Positions 7,990 through 16,437 of a DNA stretch of 32,555 bases are shown piece by piece. The translations under genes were made by a program, and so were the position numbers. Each line of letters begins with the position of its first letter. The stretch's first letter is position 1. The DNA comes from Desulforhopalus sp. (lineage in GTDB: Bacteria; Desulfobacterota; Desulfobulbia; Desulfobulbales; Desulfocapsaceae): positions 1-32,555 of the forward strand of contig JANJUM010000076.1 in assembly GCA_024710585.1 (NCBI GenBank), in the 5' to 3' direction. The notes beneath the pieces are model-generated. The model searched no databases. It was not told where the DNA came from and saw only the letters and a list, made by a program, of their open reading frames with translations.

Positions 7990-9234
7990 ATGGAACGGCG
8001 ACGAGTGGTGGTCAGCGGGATGGGCACGGTCAACGCCGCCGGATGCGGCAGCGTCGACTTCGTCCAGTCCCTGCGCCAAGGCAGGAGCGGCATCGGGCCG
8101 GTGTCAGTCTTCGACACCGCCCTCTACCGCACCCATCTCGGCGGCGAGGTGCGCGACTTCCGCCCCGGGGAGCTGCTGCCACGCGGCATCCCCCGCCGCC
8201 ACATGTCGCGCTGCGACCTCATGGCCATGGTCGCCGCCTTCGAGGCCCTGGGCGACGCCGGCCTGCGCCCTCTGCCGCAAGCGCTGCAAAAAGCCATGGG
8301 GGTGGTCATCGGCGGCGGCGCCGGCGGCATGCTGGAGTGCGAAGAGGTGTATCGCCGCTGGCTGGAAGGAAAGGCCCGGCCGTCCTTCGCCCCGTTCGCC
8401 TCTTTCGGCTGCGCCGCCACCGCCGACCACCTCGCCGCCACCCTCGGCCTGATGGGCCCGAAGACCACTTTCATGACCGCCTGCTCTTCCGGGGCAACGG
8501 CCATCGGCTACGCCTGCGACCTCGTCCGCGACGGCTTCGCCGAAGTGATGCTGGCCGGCGGCGCCGAGCCCCTGTGCCGCATCACCTATTCGGCCTTCAA
8601 CGCCCTGCAGGCGGTGGACGCCGCGCCATGCCGCCCCTTCGACAAGAACCGCCAGGGCCTCAATCTCGGCGAGGGCGCCGCGATCCTCGTCCTCGAGGAG
8701 GCCGGCCACGCCCTGCGGCGCGGGGCGGTCATCTACGGCGAGGTCCTCGGCTGCGGGGTGAGCTGCGACGCCCACCACATGACCGCCCCCGACCCCGAAG
8801 GCGGCGGCGCGATCCTTGCCATGAGCCGCGCCCTGGCCGACGCCGGCGTGTCCCCCCAGCAGGTCGATTATATCAACGCCCACGGCACCGCCACCCCCAC
8901 CAACGACCCCATCGAGACGAAGGCCATCAAGACCCTCTTCGGCCCCCACGCCGTTCGCCTGGCGGTGAGTTCCACCAAGGCCATCACCGGCCATACCCTG
9001 GGGGCGGCCGGGGCCATCGAGGCGGTGGTCAGCCTGCTCGCCATCCACCACCGCTTCATTCCGCCGACCCTGCGCCACGAGGAGCCCGACCCGCAGTGCG
9101 ACCTCGACTACGTCAGCGAGGGGGCGCGGGACAGGGAGGTCGATATCGTCCTCTCCAACTCCTTCGCCTTCGGCGGCAACAACACAGCCCTGCTCTTCGG
9201 GCGCTACCGGGAAGGGGGGCACCGCGATGTCTGA
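7990..9234 (+). CDS. Beta-ketoacyl-ACP synthase (FabF/ApeO-like), catalytically complete
   Basis: A 414-residue condensing enzyme of FabF type. The Cys-His-His triad is intact: Cys165 in TACSSGATAIG, His298 in INAHGTATPTND and His335 in KAITGHTLGAAGAIEA. The C-terminal NSFAFGGNNTALLF glycine loop is also present. It would condense malonyl-ACP with an acyl or arylacryloyl primer in the cytosol. GAGG precedes the ATG at 7990. The coding sequence overlaps the next gene, a ketosynthase-like protein without catalytic residues, by 8 bases. A KS followed directly by a KS-like partner is the hallmark of ketosynthase/chain-length-factor pairs in type II polyketide and aryl polyene systems. A fatty acid housekeeping role is unlikely in this context. 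Confidence 0.88.
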   Translation: MERRRVVVSGMGTVNAAGCGSVDFVQSLRQGRSGIGPVSVFDTALYRTHLGGEVRDFRPGELLPRGIPRRHMSRCDLMAMVAAFEALGDAGLRPLPQALQKAMGVVIGGGAGGMLECEEVYRRWLEGKARPSFAPFASFGCAATADHLAATLGLMGPKTTFMTACSSGATAIGYACDLVRDGFAEVMLAGGAEPLCRITYSAFNALQAVDAAPCRPFDKNRQGLNLGEGAAILVLEEAGHALRRGAVIYGEVLGCGVSCDAHHMTAPDPEGGGAILAMSRALADAGVSPQQVDYINAHGTATPTNDPIETKAIKTLFGPHAVRLAVSSTKAITGHTLGAAGAIEAVVSLLAIHHRFIPPTLRHEEPDPQCDLDYVSEGARDREVDIVLSNSFAFGGNNTALLFGRYREGGHRDV

Positions 9235-10462
9235 CCCCATCGCCATCAGCGGCATCGGCATCGTCTCGCCGCTCGGCATAAGCCTGGCCTCCTTTGCCCC
9301 CCGTCTCTTCGCCGGAGACTGCGGCATCGCCCCCCTGACCCTCTTCGCCACGGGCGAGGGTGGCCCCCGGCTGGCGGCCCAGGTCGACGGCTTCCGCCCC
9401 CAGGACTATCTCCGCCCGGCCACGGCGCGGCGCATGGACCGCCTCTCGCAGATGGTGGCGGCGGCGGCGCGCATGGCCCAGGACGACGCCGGCCTGCCGA
9501 TCGACGCCGGCAACCGCGACCACATCGGCGTCACCGTCGGCACCTGCTTCGGCGGTACCGACGTCGCCGCCACCTTCGGCAAGGTGCTGTTCGACGAGGG
9601 GCCGCGGCGCGTCAACCCCATCCTTGTGCCCAACACGGTGATGAACGCCCCCGCCGGCCACCTCGCCATCGAGTTCGGCGTGCGCGGCGTCAACACCACC
9701 GTCAACCACCGCGAGGTGGCGGCGGAAACCGCCATCGGCCACGCCGCCGCGCTGCTGCGTCGCGGCCGTGCCGCCGCCATCTTCTCCGGGGGCGGCGACA
9801 TTCTCTCCCCCTTCGCCATGACCGTCTTCGCCCGCTTTGCCGCCCTGTCCCCCGGCGATGCTGGAGAAGAGGGCGCCTTCCCCTTCGACAGACGCGCCAA
9901 CGGCCTGGTCCTCGGCGAGGGAGCCGCCATACTCTGCCTCGAGCCGCTGTCGCGGGCCCGAGCCCGTGGCGTGCGCCCCTACTGCCTGCTGGCCGGCTGC
10001 GGCATGGCCTCCGCCCCGGCCCCGGCCACCGGCTGGCCGACCTCCCCCGAGGGCAGCGTCCTCGCCATGCAGCGGGCGCTGGCGGCGGCGGGCATAGAGG
10101 CCGCCCAGGTCGACGTGGTCTGCGCCTCGGCCAACGGCGCCCCGGCCCTGGACAGGCTCGAGGCGCTGGCCATCGCCCAGGTCTTCGCCGGCAGCCGCCC
10201 GCGGGTGGTAGCCGAAAAGGGCGCCCTCGGCGAGGGGCTGTCCTCGGGGGCGACCAGGGCGGCGGCCATGGCCCTGTCCCTGCGCGACCAGCGCCTCGCC
10301 CCGGTGGTCGGCCTCAGCCAGCCCATCGCTGACTTCGACTTCGTCCGCAAAGGCGACGCAGAGAAGCGGCCGCTGCGCTACGGACTGCTCAACGGCATCG
10401 CAGCCGGGGGCACCTTCGTCGCCCTGATCTTCAAGGCCATGGAGGAGGGCGAGGGACAATGA
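9227..10462 (+). CDS. Chain-length-factor-like ketosynthase homologue without catalytic residues
   Basis: A 411-residue ketosynthase-fold protein whose active site is lost. By hand alignment to the preceding ketosynthase the catalytic Cys is Glu163 (TTVNHREVAAETAIG), the first His is Asn303 (ASANGAPALD) and the second is Glu336 (EKGALGEGLSSG). The fold motifs remain, for example LGEGAAILCLE and the C-terminal LNGIAAGGTFVALIF. This matches chain length factors (ApeC-like in aryl polyenes, KS-beta in type II PKS), which form a heterodimer with the active ketosynthase and set product length. It overlaps the upstream gene by 8 bases and the downstream ligase by 4, so all three are likely made in step. 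Confidence 0.82.
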   Translation: MSDPIAISGIGIVSPLGISLASFAPRLFAGDCGIAPLTLFATGEGGPRLAAQVDGFRPQDYLRPATARRMDRLSQMVAAAARMAQDDAGLPIDAGNRDHIGVTVGTCFGGTDVAATFGKVLFDEGPRRVNPILVPNTVMNAPAGHLAIEFGVRGVNTTVNHREVAAETAIGHAAALLRRGRAAAIFSGGGDILSPFAMTVFARFAALSPGDAGEEGAFPFDRRANGLVLGEGAAILCLEPLSRARARGVRPYCLLAGCGMASAPAPATGWPTSPEGSVLAMQRALAAAGIEAAQVDVVCASANGAPALDRLEALAIAQVFAGSRPRVVAEKGALGEGLSSGATRAAAMALSLRDQRLAPVVGLSQPIADFDFVRKGDAEKRPLRYGLLNGIAAGGTFVALIFKAMEEGEGQ

Positions 10463-12000
10463 ATCTCGGCCAGTGGCCCGACAAGCGCGCCCTTCTCCAC
10501 CCGCGGCGGCCCTTTCTCTCCGCCCAGGGGAAAGACTACGACAACCAGAGCTTCGCCGCGCTCATCGGCCATGCCGCCCAGGGCCTGCTGAGCGCCGGCC
10601 TCACCAGGGGCGACCGCGTCGCCCTGCTCATGGGCAACAGCCCGGCCTTTCTGCAGCTGTTCTTCGCCTGCGCCCGCATCGGGGCGGTGCTGGTGCCGCT
10701 CAACCATGGGCTCGCCGTCCCCGAGCTGGCCCAGGTCATCAGGCACTGCCGTCCCCGCCTGGTGGTGCACTCGCCGGCCTTCGCGGCCGTCCTCGACGAG
10801 ATCGAGCGCCACGCCCCCCTGCCCTGCCCGCGCCTGGAGCATGGCGACCACGCCATCCCCGACGCCTTCGCCGCCTCGCAGGAGGAGGCGCCACTGCCGC
10901 CATGGCCGGTGGAGGAGAACGACCCGCTGCTGCTCATCTACACCTCCGGCAGCAGCGGCCGGCAGAAAGGGGCGGTGCTCACCCACCGCAACCTCCTCTT
11001 CGGGGCGGTACACAACCTGCTCAGCTACCCCTTCAGCCCCGTGACCCGCTCCCTGGTGGTGGCGCCGCTCTTTCATATTGGCGCATTGGGGGCCTCGGCC
11101 CTGCCGGTGCTCTATGCCGGCGGCTCGCTGGTGCTGAGGAGCTTCGACAACCCCTCGGAGATCCTTCACCTCATCGCCAGAGAGGGCATCACCTTCCTCT
11201 TCGCCGTGCCGGCGATGTTCAAAATGCTCACCAAGGCCCCGGCCTGGGCGGAAGCCGACTTCTCGCGGGTGGCCTTCTTCATGTCCGGGGGCGCGCCGCT
11301 GCCCGAGGAGCTCATTCGCACCTACCAGGAGGAGAAGGGGGTGGTCTTTGCCCAGGGCTACGGCATGACCGAGACCCAGCGCCTCACCGCCCTCGATCTC
11401 CACGATGCGAGGCGCAAGGCCGGGTCCATCGGCAAGGAGGTCTTCCACACCGCGCTGCGCCTGGTGGACGAACGGGGCGAGGAGGTGGCGCCAGGGGCGG
11501 TGGGCGAGGTCGTCGTCCAAGGGCCGACGGTGTTCAGCGGCTACTGGGACGACCCCGTCGCCACCGCCGAGGCCCTGCGCGACGGCTGGTTCCATACCGG
11601 CGACCTCGGCCGGCGCGACGAAGAAGGCTTCCTCTACATCGTCGGCCGCACCTCCGACCTGATCATCACCAGCGGCGAAAACATCTCCGCCAGGGAAGTC
11701 GAGCAGGCCCTGGAGGCCATACCCGAGATCGCCGAGGCCGCGGTGGTGGGCATCCCCGACGCGGTGCGCGGCGAGGCGGTGGTTGCCCTGGTAACCCTGC
11801 GCCCGGAGACGATGCTGACTGCCGAGGATGTCCTCGCCAGGCTCAAGCCGCGGCTCGCCCCCTACAAGCTCCCCAGACGGGTCCGCTTCGCCAGCATGCT
11901 GCCGCGCACCGGCAGCGGCAAAGTGGCCAAGGAAGACATCAAGAAGATCTTTGCCGGCCACGCATTGGCGGCCGAGGAGAACGGCGACCATGGATCATGA
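10459..12000 (+). CDS. AMP-forming acyl-CoA/ACP synthetase, arylacrylate ligase-like
   Basis: A 513-residue member of the ANL superfamily. Visible motifs are the P-loop IYTSGSSGRQKGAVLTHRN (160-178), the GYGMTET box (300-306), GWFHTGDLG (376-384), the hinge region VGRTSDLIITSGENIS, and the C-terminal catalytic lysine in RTGSGKVAKEDI (Lys488). It adenylates a carboxylate and loads it on CoA or a carrier protein. The length and motifs agree with 4-coumarate-CoA-ligase-like and long-chain enzymes alike. The ammonia-lyase gene overlaps its 3' end by 11 bases, so cinnamate or coumarate is the most economical substrate guess, priming the ketosynthase pair. Substrate identity is inference from context. 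Confidence 0.85.
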   Translation: MNLGQWPDKRALLHPRRPFLSAQGKDYDNQSFAALIGHAAQGLLSAGLTRGDRVALLMGNSPAFLQLFFACARIGAVLVPLNHGLAVPELAQVIRHCRPRLVVHSPAFAAVLDEIERHAPLPCPRLEHGDHAIPDAFAASQEEAPLPPWPVEENDPLLLIYTSGSSGRQKGAVLTHRNLLFGAVHNLLSYPFSPVTRSLVVAPLFHIGALGASALPVLYAGGSLVLRSFDNPSEILHLIAREGITFLFAVPAMFKMLTKAPAWAEADFSRVAFFMSGGAPLPEELIRTYQEEKGVVFAQGYGMTETQRLTALDLHDARRKAGSIGKEVFHTALRLVDERGEEVAPGAVGEVVVQGPTVFSGYWDDPVATAEALRDGWFHTGDLGRRDEEGFLYIVGRTSDLIITSGENISAREVEQALEAIPEIAEAAVVGIPDAVRGEAVVALVTLRPETMLTAEDVLARLKPRLAPYKLPRRVRFASMLPRTGSGKVAKEDIKKIFAGHALAAEENGDHGS

Positions 12001-13552
12001 GCTGCAACAAGGCCTCCCGGCCCCCGCCCCGCTGACCGTCGATGACGGCATGGTGTCCCTGAACGATCTCCTGGCGGTAGCCGCCAAGCGCCGCCAGGCG
12101 CGCCTCTCCAGCCAACCGGCCTACCTCGCCAAGCTGCAGCGCGGGCGGACGATCATCGAAACCTCGCTCTCCAGCGGCCACAAGATCTACGGGGTGTCCA
12201 CCGGGGTCGGCTACAGCTCGGGCACCACCATCGACGCCGACCACACCGCGGAATTCGCCTACCAGATCATCCGCCAGCACGGCTGCGGCCTGGGCGAGAT
12301 GCTCACTGCCGAGCAGGCCCGGGCGGTGGTTTTCGCCCGCCTGGTCAGCCTGGCCAAGGGCTACTCGGCGGTGCGACCGGAGCTGCTGCACGCCTTGTGC
12401 GACCTCCTCAACCACGACATTGTCCCCCTCATCCCCTCGCTGGGTTCGGTTGGCGCCTCCGGCGACCTCACCCCGCTCTCCTATGTGGCGGCGGCGCTTT
12501 CCGGGGAGCGCGAGGTGCTCTACCACGGCACCGTCTGCCCGGCGGCCGAGGCCTTGCGGCAGGAAGGGCTTGCCGTGCACCATTTCGTGCCCAAGGAGTC
12601 GCTGGCAATCATGAACGGCACGGCGATGATGACCGCCCTCGGCGCCCTGGTCACGCGCCGCCTCGACACCACCCTGACCCTCTGCGAGCGGGCCACCGCC
12701 CTCGCCGCCGAGGTGCTCCACGGCCGCTCCCAGGCCTACGCCCCCCTCGCCCACCAGCTCAAGCACCACCCCGGGCAGATCAGCAGCGCGGCGACCATCC
12801 GCGCCGCCCTCGAGGGCAGCCTGATGATCGACAGCGGCAAGGAGGAGGGGCGCATCATCCAGGACCCCTATTCGCTGCGCTGCGCCCCCCATGTCCTCGG
12901 CGCCGCCCGCGACGCCCTCCTGTGGACGGAGGAAGTCCTGACGCGGGAGCTGAACAGCGTCAACGACAACCCCCTGGTAGATCCCGAGCGCGGGGAGATG
13001 CTCTTTGCCGGCAACTTCTACGGCGGCCATATCGCCCTGACCATGGACCTCCTCAAGATCGCCGCGGCCTCGGTGAGCGACCTCGTCGACCGTCAGTATG
13101 CCCTCCTCGTCGACGCGCGCCTCAACGTCGGCCTGCCCGAGACCCTGGTCGGCTATCACGGCTGCGGCGTCAAGGCCCTGCAGCTGACCAGCAGCGCCCT
13201 GGCCGCCCTGGCGGTGCAGCGCTCGGCCGCCGACACCACCCTGTCGCGGCCCACCGAGGCCAACAACCAGGACAAGGTGAGCATGGGCGCCAACGGCGCC
13301 CTTAACTGCGGCGCGGTGGTCACCCTGCTGCAGCAGGTGCTGGCGGCCCTGCTCATCGCCCTCTCCAACGCCGCCGCCCTGCGCGACGAGAGCCGCTTCG
13401 CCCCCGCGGGCAAGCGCCTGCTGCGGGCCATCCGCCGCCACTCGCCGCCGCTCACCGCCGACCGCCGCCTCGACCACGACCTGCGCGGGCTGACCACGGC
13501 CATCGACTGCGGCGAGCTTGTCGCGGCAGCCGCCCCGCCGGCTGCCACCTAA
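11990..13552 (+). CDS. Aromatic amino acid ammonia-lyase (HAL/PAL/TAL family, MIO enzyme)
   Basis: A 520-residue ammonia-lyase. The MIO cofactor forms from Ala-Ser-Gly 156-158 in LGSVGASGDLTPLSYVA. The N-terminal IYGVSTGVG loop carries the catalytic Tyr67; IMNGTAMMTAL, NSVNDNPLVD and NNQDKVSMG are the other family blocks. In the selectivity helix (EFAYQIIRQHGCGLGE) I align Gln96-His97 with the pair that is His-Leu in bacterial tyrosine lyases and Phe-Leu in phenylalanine lyases. The histidine-lyase F-H-G is replaced by FYGGH (343-347). No other hut genes are near, and a lyase beside a ligase and ketosynthases is typical of aryl polyene clusters. It would therefore supply cinnamate or 4-coumarate. 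The ATG at 11990 is preceded by GAGGAGA and overlaps the ligase stop. Confidence 0.85.
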   Translation: MDHELQQGLPAPAPLTVDDGMVSLNDLLAVAAKRRQARLSSQPAYLAKLQRGRTIIETSLSSGHKIYGVSTGVGYSSGTTIDADHTAEFAYQIIRQHGCGLGEMLTAEQARAVVFARLVSLAKGYSAVRPELLHALCDLLNHDIVPLIPSLGSVGASGDLTPLSYVAAALSGEREVLYHGTVCPAAEALRQEGLAVHHFVPKESLAIMNGTAMMTALGALVTRRLDTTLTLCERATALAAEVLHGRSQAYAPLAHQLKHHPGQISSAATIRAALEGSLMIDSGKEEGRIIQDPYSLRCAPHVLGAARDALLWTEEVLTRELNSVNDNPLVDPERGEMLFAGNFYGGHIALTMDLLKIAAASVSDLVDRQYALLVDARLNVGLPETLVGYHGCGVKALQLTSSALAALAVQRSAADTTLSRPTEANNQDKVSMGANGALNCGAVVTLLQQVLAALLIALSNAAALRDESRFAPAGKRLLRAIRRHSPPLTADRRLDHDLRGLTTAIDCGELVAAAAPPAAT

Positions 13553-13579
13553 CCTGAATCAACACCCGAGGACAACGCG

Positions 13580-14587
13580 ATGAACCGCACCCTTGCCCCC
13601 CTTATCCTTCTCCTGGCCCTCCTCGCCCCCCTCCTCGCCAGCCCCCGTGGCGAGGCCCGTGAGCTCAAACTTGCCCACTTCATGCCACCGGTGCATACCT
13701 TGCACGAGAAGGTCTTCGTGCCCCTTGCCGAGGACCTCGCCAGGGAAAGCGGCGGCGAGCTGACCCTCGCCATCCACCCCGCCGGGGCCCTCGGCAAGGG
13801 CCCGGTACAACAGTACAAGCGGGCGGTGGAGGGGGTGGCCGACATCACCTTCTGCCTCCATAACTATACCCCGGAGCTCTTTCCCCGCAGCCAGCTGCTC
13901 ACCCTCCCCGGAATGTACCGCGACGCCATCGAGGGCACCGACAAGCTGTGGGCCGCGCTCGACCCCTATCTCAAGGAAGAATACAAGGATATCAAAGTGC
14001 TCGGCCTGTGGGCGATGTCGCCGACGGTGCTCATCACCAGGGAGCGGCCGGTGGCGCGGCTGGCCGACATAAAAGGCCTCAAGGTGCGCACCGGCTCCCC
14101 CGGCGAGGTCGAGGCGGTGCATGCCTGGGGCGGGGTGGCGGTGACCATGCCGATCACCGAGAGCTACAACGCCCTCAACACCGGCATCGTCGACGCCGTG
14201 CTCATCCAGGCCAGCGCCCTCTTCCAGCCCTGGAACCTGGCCGAGCCGGGCAAATACGTCACCGACCTTTTGCCGAGCCCGTCGACCATCGTCTTCCTCG
14301 CCATGAACAAGGCGAGCTGGGAGAGCCTCGACCCACCTCACAAGGCCATCCTCGACAGGTTGACCGGCCAAGAATTCAGCCGCCGCGCGGCAGCCATCTG
14401 GGCGGAAATGGACGTCGTCGCCCTGCGCCGCGCCGACAGCGACAAGGACATCAGCCGTATCGCCCTTGCCGCAGAGGAGCAGACGGCCTTTGCCGCGGCG
14501 GTGGCACCGCTGATCGACGGAGAGCTCGCCAGGCTCGCAAAGAAGGGGATCGACGGTGCCGCCGTCTACACGGCCATCAAGCCCTGA
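13580..14587 (+). CDS. dctP: TRAP transporter substrate-binding protein (DctP family)
   Basis: A 335-residue periplasmic binding protein with a Sec signal peptide (residues 1-26, hydrophobic core LAPLILLLALLAPLLA, cleavage likely after GEA). Family features are KLAHFMPPVHTLHEKVF at the mature N-terminus and GLKVRTGSPGEVE near 166-177. Arg170 is the residue that normally binds the substrate carboxylate. MPITESYNALNTGIVDAVLI is the usual hinge stretch. It lies 27 bases after the ammonia-lyase with a GAGGA site 7 bases before the ATG, so it probably belongs to the same transcript. The ligand is not evident; an aromatic or other organic acid would fit the neighbours, which is inference. Confidence 0.88.
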   Translation: MNRTLAPLILLLALLAPLLASPRGEARELKLAHFMPPVHTLHEKVFVPLAEDLARESGGELTLAIHPAGALGKGPVQQYKRAVEGVADITFCLHNYTPELFPRSQLLTLPGMYRDAIEGTDKLWAALDPYLKEEYKDIKVLGLWAMSPTVLITRERPVARLADIKGLKVRTGSPGEVEAVHAWGGVAVTMPITESYNALNTGIVDAVLIQASALFQPWNLAEPGKYVTDLLPSPSTIVFLAMNKASWESLDPPHKAILDRLTGQEFSRRAAAIWAEMDVVALRRADSDKDISRIALAAEEQTAFAAAVAPLIDGELARLAKKGIDGAAVYTAIKP

Positions 14588-15116
14588 ACGGGACGTCGGG
14601 GGATGGTGGCGGGCGCGCTTCGACCGCCTGGTGCGCCGGGTCGCCTTGTGGGGCGGCGGGCTGACCCTGCTGGCGCTGATCCTCCTCATCGTCTGCGACG
14701 TCGTCCTGCGCTATGTCTGCGATGCCCCGATTTTTGGCGCCCGCGACCTCGGCAAGCTCCTCTTGACCTCGATGATCGCCCTGGCCACCGCCTATAGCGC
14801 CCGCAGCGGCGGCCAGGTGGCCATCGAGGCCTTCAGCCGCTTTCTCGGCAGAAGGGGGCTGCGCCGGGTGGAGATCGCCGTGCGCCTCGGCGCCGCCCTG
14901 ATGCTGGCGGTGCTTTCCTGGCGCCTCCTTTTGGGCGGCTTGTCCGCCGGCCGCTATGGCGAGGCCTCGCTGTCCCTGGGCATCCCCTACGCCCCTTTCT
15001 ACTGGCTGCTGTCCGCCGGCATGGCCCTCTACGGCCTGGCGCTGGTGGTGGAGATCGCCCTGCTGCTGGGTGGCGCGGACATCGACCCGCAGCTCGTCGA
15101 CAGGAGGGAGCCATGA
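14556..15116 (+). CDS. dctQ: TRAP transporter small permease (DctQ family)
   Basis: A 186-residue membrane protein with four predicted helices, beginning at about residue 30 (LWGGGLTLLALILLIVCDVVLRYV). It includes the family pattern D-V-V-L-R-Y and a GARDLGKLLLTSMIALATAYSARSGGQVAIE loop. DctQ joins the binding protein to the large permease. The chosen start is the GTG at 14556, which overlaps the dctP end by 32 bases and has AAGGGG about 8 bases upstream. A later start would remove the positively charged cytoplasmic lead of the first helix. The gene overlaps dctM by 4 bases. Confidence 0.82.
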   Translation: MPPSTRPSSPERDVGGWWRARFDRLVRRVALWGGGLTLLALILLIVCDVVLRYVCDAPIFGARDLGKLLLTSMIALATAYSARSGGQVAIEAFSRFLGRRGLRRVEIAVRLGAALMLAVLSWRLLLGGLSAGRYGEASLSLGIPYAPFYWLLSAGMALYGLALVVEIALLLGGADIDPQLVDRREP

Positions 15117-16417
15117 GCCCCCTGGCCATCGGCACGGCCGGTCTGGCGGTCTTCTTCCTGCTCATGGCCCTGCGCATGCCCATCGCCATGTGCATGCTCA
15201 TCGTCGGCTTTGCGGGCATCGCCCTGATCAGCGGCCCGGCCGCCGCCCTGGCCACGCTGAGCGGCGAGACCTTCGAGCTTGCCGGCTACATCGACCTGGC
15301 AGTCATCCCCCTGTTCGTCTTCATGGGCAACATGGCCGCCACCTCGGGAATGAGCCGCGACCTCTACGACGCTGCCTACGCCTGGGTCGGTCACCGTCGC
15401 GGCGGCCTGGCGGCGACCACCATCGTCGGCTGCGCCGGCTTCGCCGCCTTAAGCGGCTCGTCCTTCGCCTCGGCGGTGACCATGGGCCGGGTGGCCCTGC
15501 CGGAGATGAAGCGCCACCACTACGACGACAGCCTGGCAACAGGCTGTGTCGCCGCCGGCGGCACCCTCGGCTACCTCATCCCGCCCTCGTCGGGCTTCGT
15601 CATCTACGCAGTGCTCACCGAACAGTCCATCGCCAGGCTGTTCATCGCCGGTATCATCCCGGGGCTGCTCCTCACCGGCCTCTTTCTCGTCACCATCGCC
15701 CTGTGGACGAGGCTTTGCCCGACGGCGGGCCCGGCGGGAACGGCCAACGACGGCCAGCGACGCTGGGCGACCCTGCGGCGCACCTGGATCTTCGCCACTG
15801 TGGTCCTCGTCACCATCGGCGGCATCTACGGTGGAGTAATGACCCCGGAGGAGGCCGCCGGGGTCGGCGCCTTCCTCACCCTGCTGGTGGCCCTGCTGCG
15901 CCGCAGCCTTTGCCGCGCGCGGCTGGAAGCGGCCATCCTTCACACCCTGCGCACCACCTCGCTGACCTTCATGATCCTCATCGGCGCCCATGTCTTCATC
16001 CCCTTCATGGCCCTGTCGACCATCCCCGGCAAGCTGGCGACGCTGGTCACCGGCCTGCCCCTCGGCCCCGGCGGCATCCTCTGCGTAGTGCTCGCCGCCT
16101 ATGTGGTGCTCGGCACCTTCCTCGAAGGCATCGCCATGCTGGTGCTCACCCTGCCGGTGGTCTTCCCGGTGATGCTGCAGCTGGGCTACGACCCGATATG
16201 GTTCGGGGTGATGATCGTCATCGTTCTCGAGATGGGGCTGATCAGCCCGCCGGTGGGGGTCAATGTCTTCGTCGTCAAGGGGGTGGCGGAGGAGGTGCCG
16301 CTCGGCACCATCTTCCGCGGCATCTGGCCCTTCTGGTTCGCCATGCTGCTCTGCCTGGCCATCCTCGCCCTCTTCCCGCAGCTCGCCCTGCTGCTTCCCC
16401 AGGCGATGCTTGGCTGA
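15113..16417 (+). CDS. dctM: TRAP transporter large permease (DctM family)
   Basis: A 434-residue inner-membrane protein with about twelve hydrophobic segments. Family blocks are IPLFVFMGNMAATSGMSRDLYDAAYAWVG near residues 65-93, the GFAALSGSSFASAVTMGRVALPEMKRHHYD segment near 105-135, and GYLIPPSSGFVIYAVLTEQSIARLFIAG near 150-180. The C-terminal half ends with EMGLISPPVGVNVFVVKG. It moves the substrate together with sodium ions. With dctP and dctQ it completes a transporter directly downstream of the lyase. It ends 20 bases before the converging RNase T2 gene; no intrinsic terminator is visible in that short gap. Confidence 0.9.
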   Translation: MSPLAIGTAGLAVFFLLMALRMPIAMCMLIVGFAGIALISGPAAALATLSGETFELAGYIDLAVIPLFVFMGNMAATSGMSRDLYDAAYAWVGHRRGGLAATTIVGCAGFAALSGSSFASAVTMGRVALPEMKRHHYDDSLATGCVAAGGTLGYLIPPSSGFVIYAVLTEQSIARLFIAGIIPGLLLTGLFLVTIALWTRLCPTAGPAGTANDGQRRWATLRRTWIFATVVLVTIGGIYGGVMTPEEAAGVGAFLTLLVALLRRSLCRARLEAAILHTLRTTSLTFMILIGAHVFIPFMALSTIPGKLATLVTGLPLGPGGILCVVLAAYVVLGTFLEGIAMLVLTLPVVFPVMLQLGYDPIWFGVMIVIVLEMGLISPPVGVNVFVVKGVAEEVPLGTIFRGIWPFWFAMLLCLAILALFPQLALLLPQAMLG

Positions 16418-16437
16418 GGCCGACTCCCGCTCAGGCG

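Noticed and set aside
8104-9351. A 415-codon minus-strand open frame over the first ketosynthase
   Set aside because: It is a shadow frame of a GC-rich gene; the ketosynthase triad on the plus strand leaves no doubt about the coding strand.
11990-13552. Histidine utilisation gene hutH
   Set aside because: The ammonia-lyase has the family fold, but no hutU, hutI or hutG is nearby, the F-H-G motif is altered, and it overlaps an acyl ligase next to ketosynthases.
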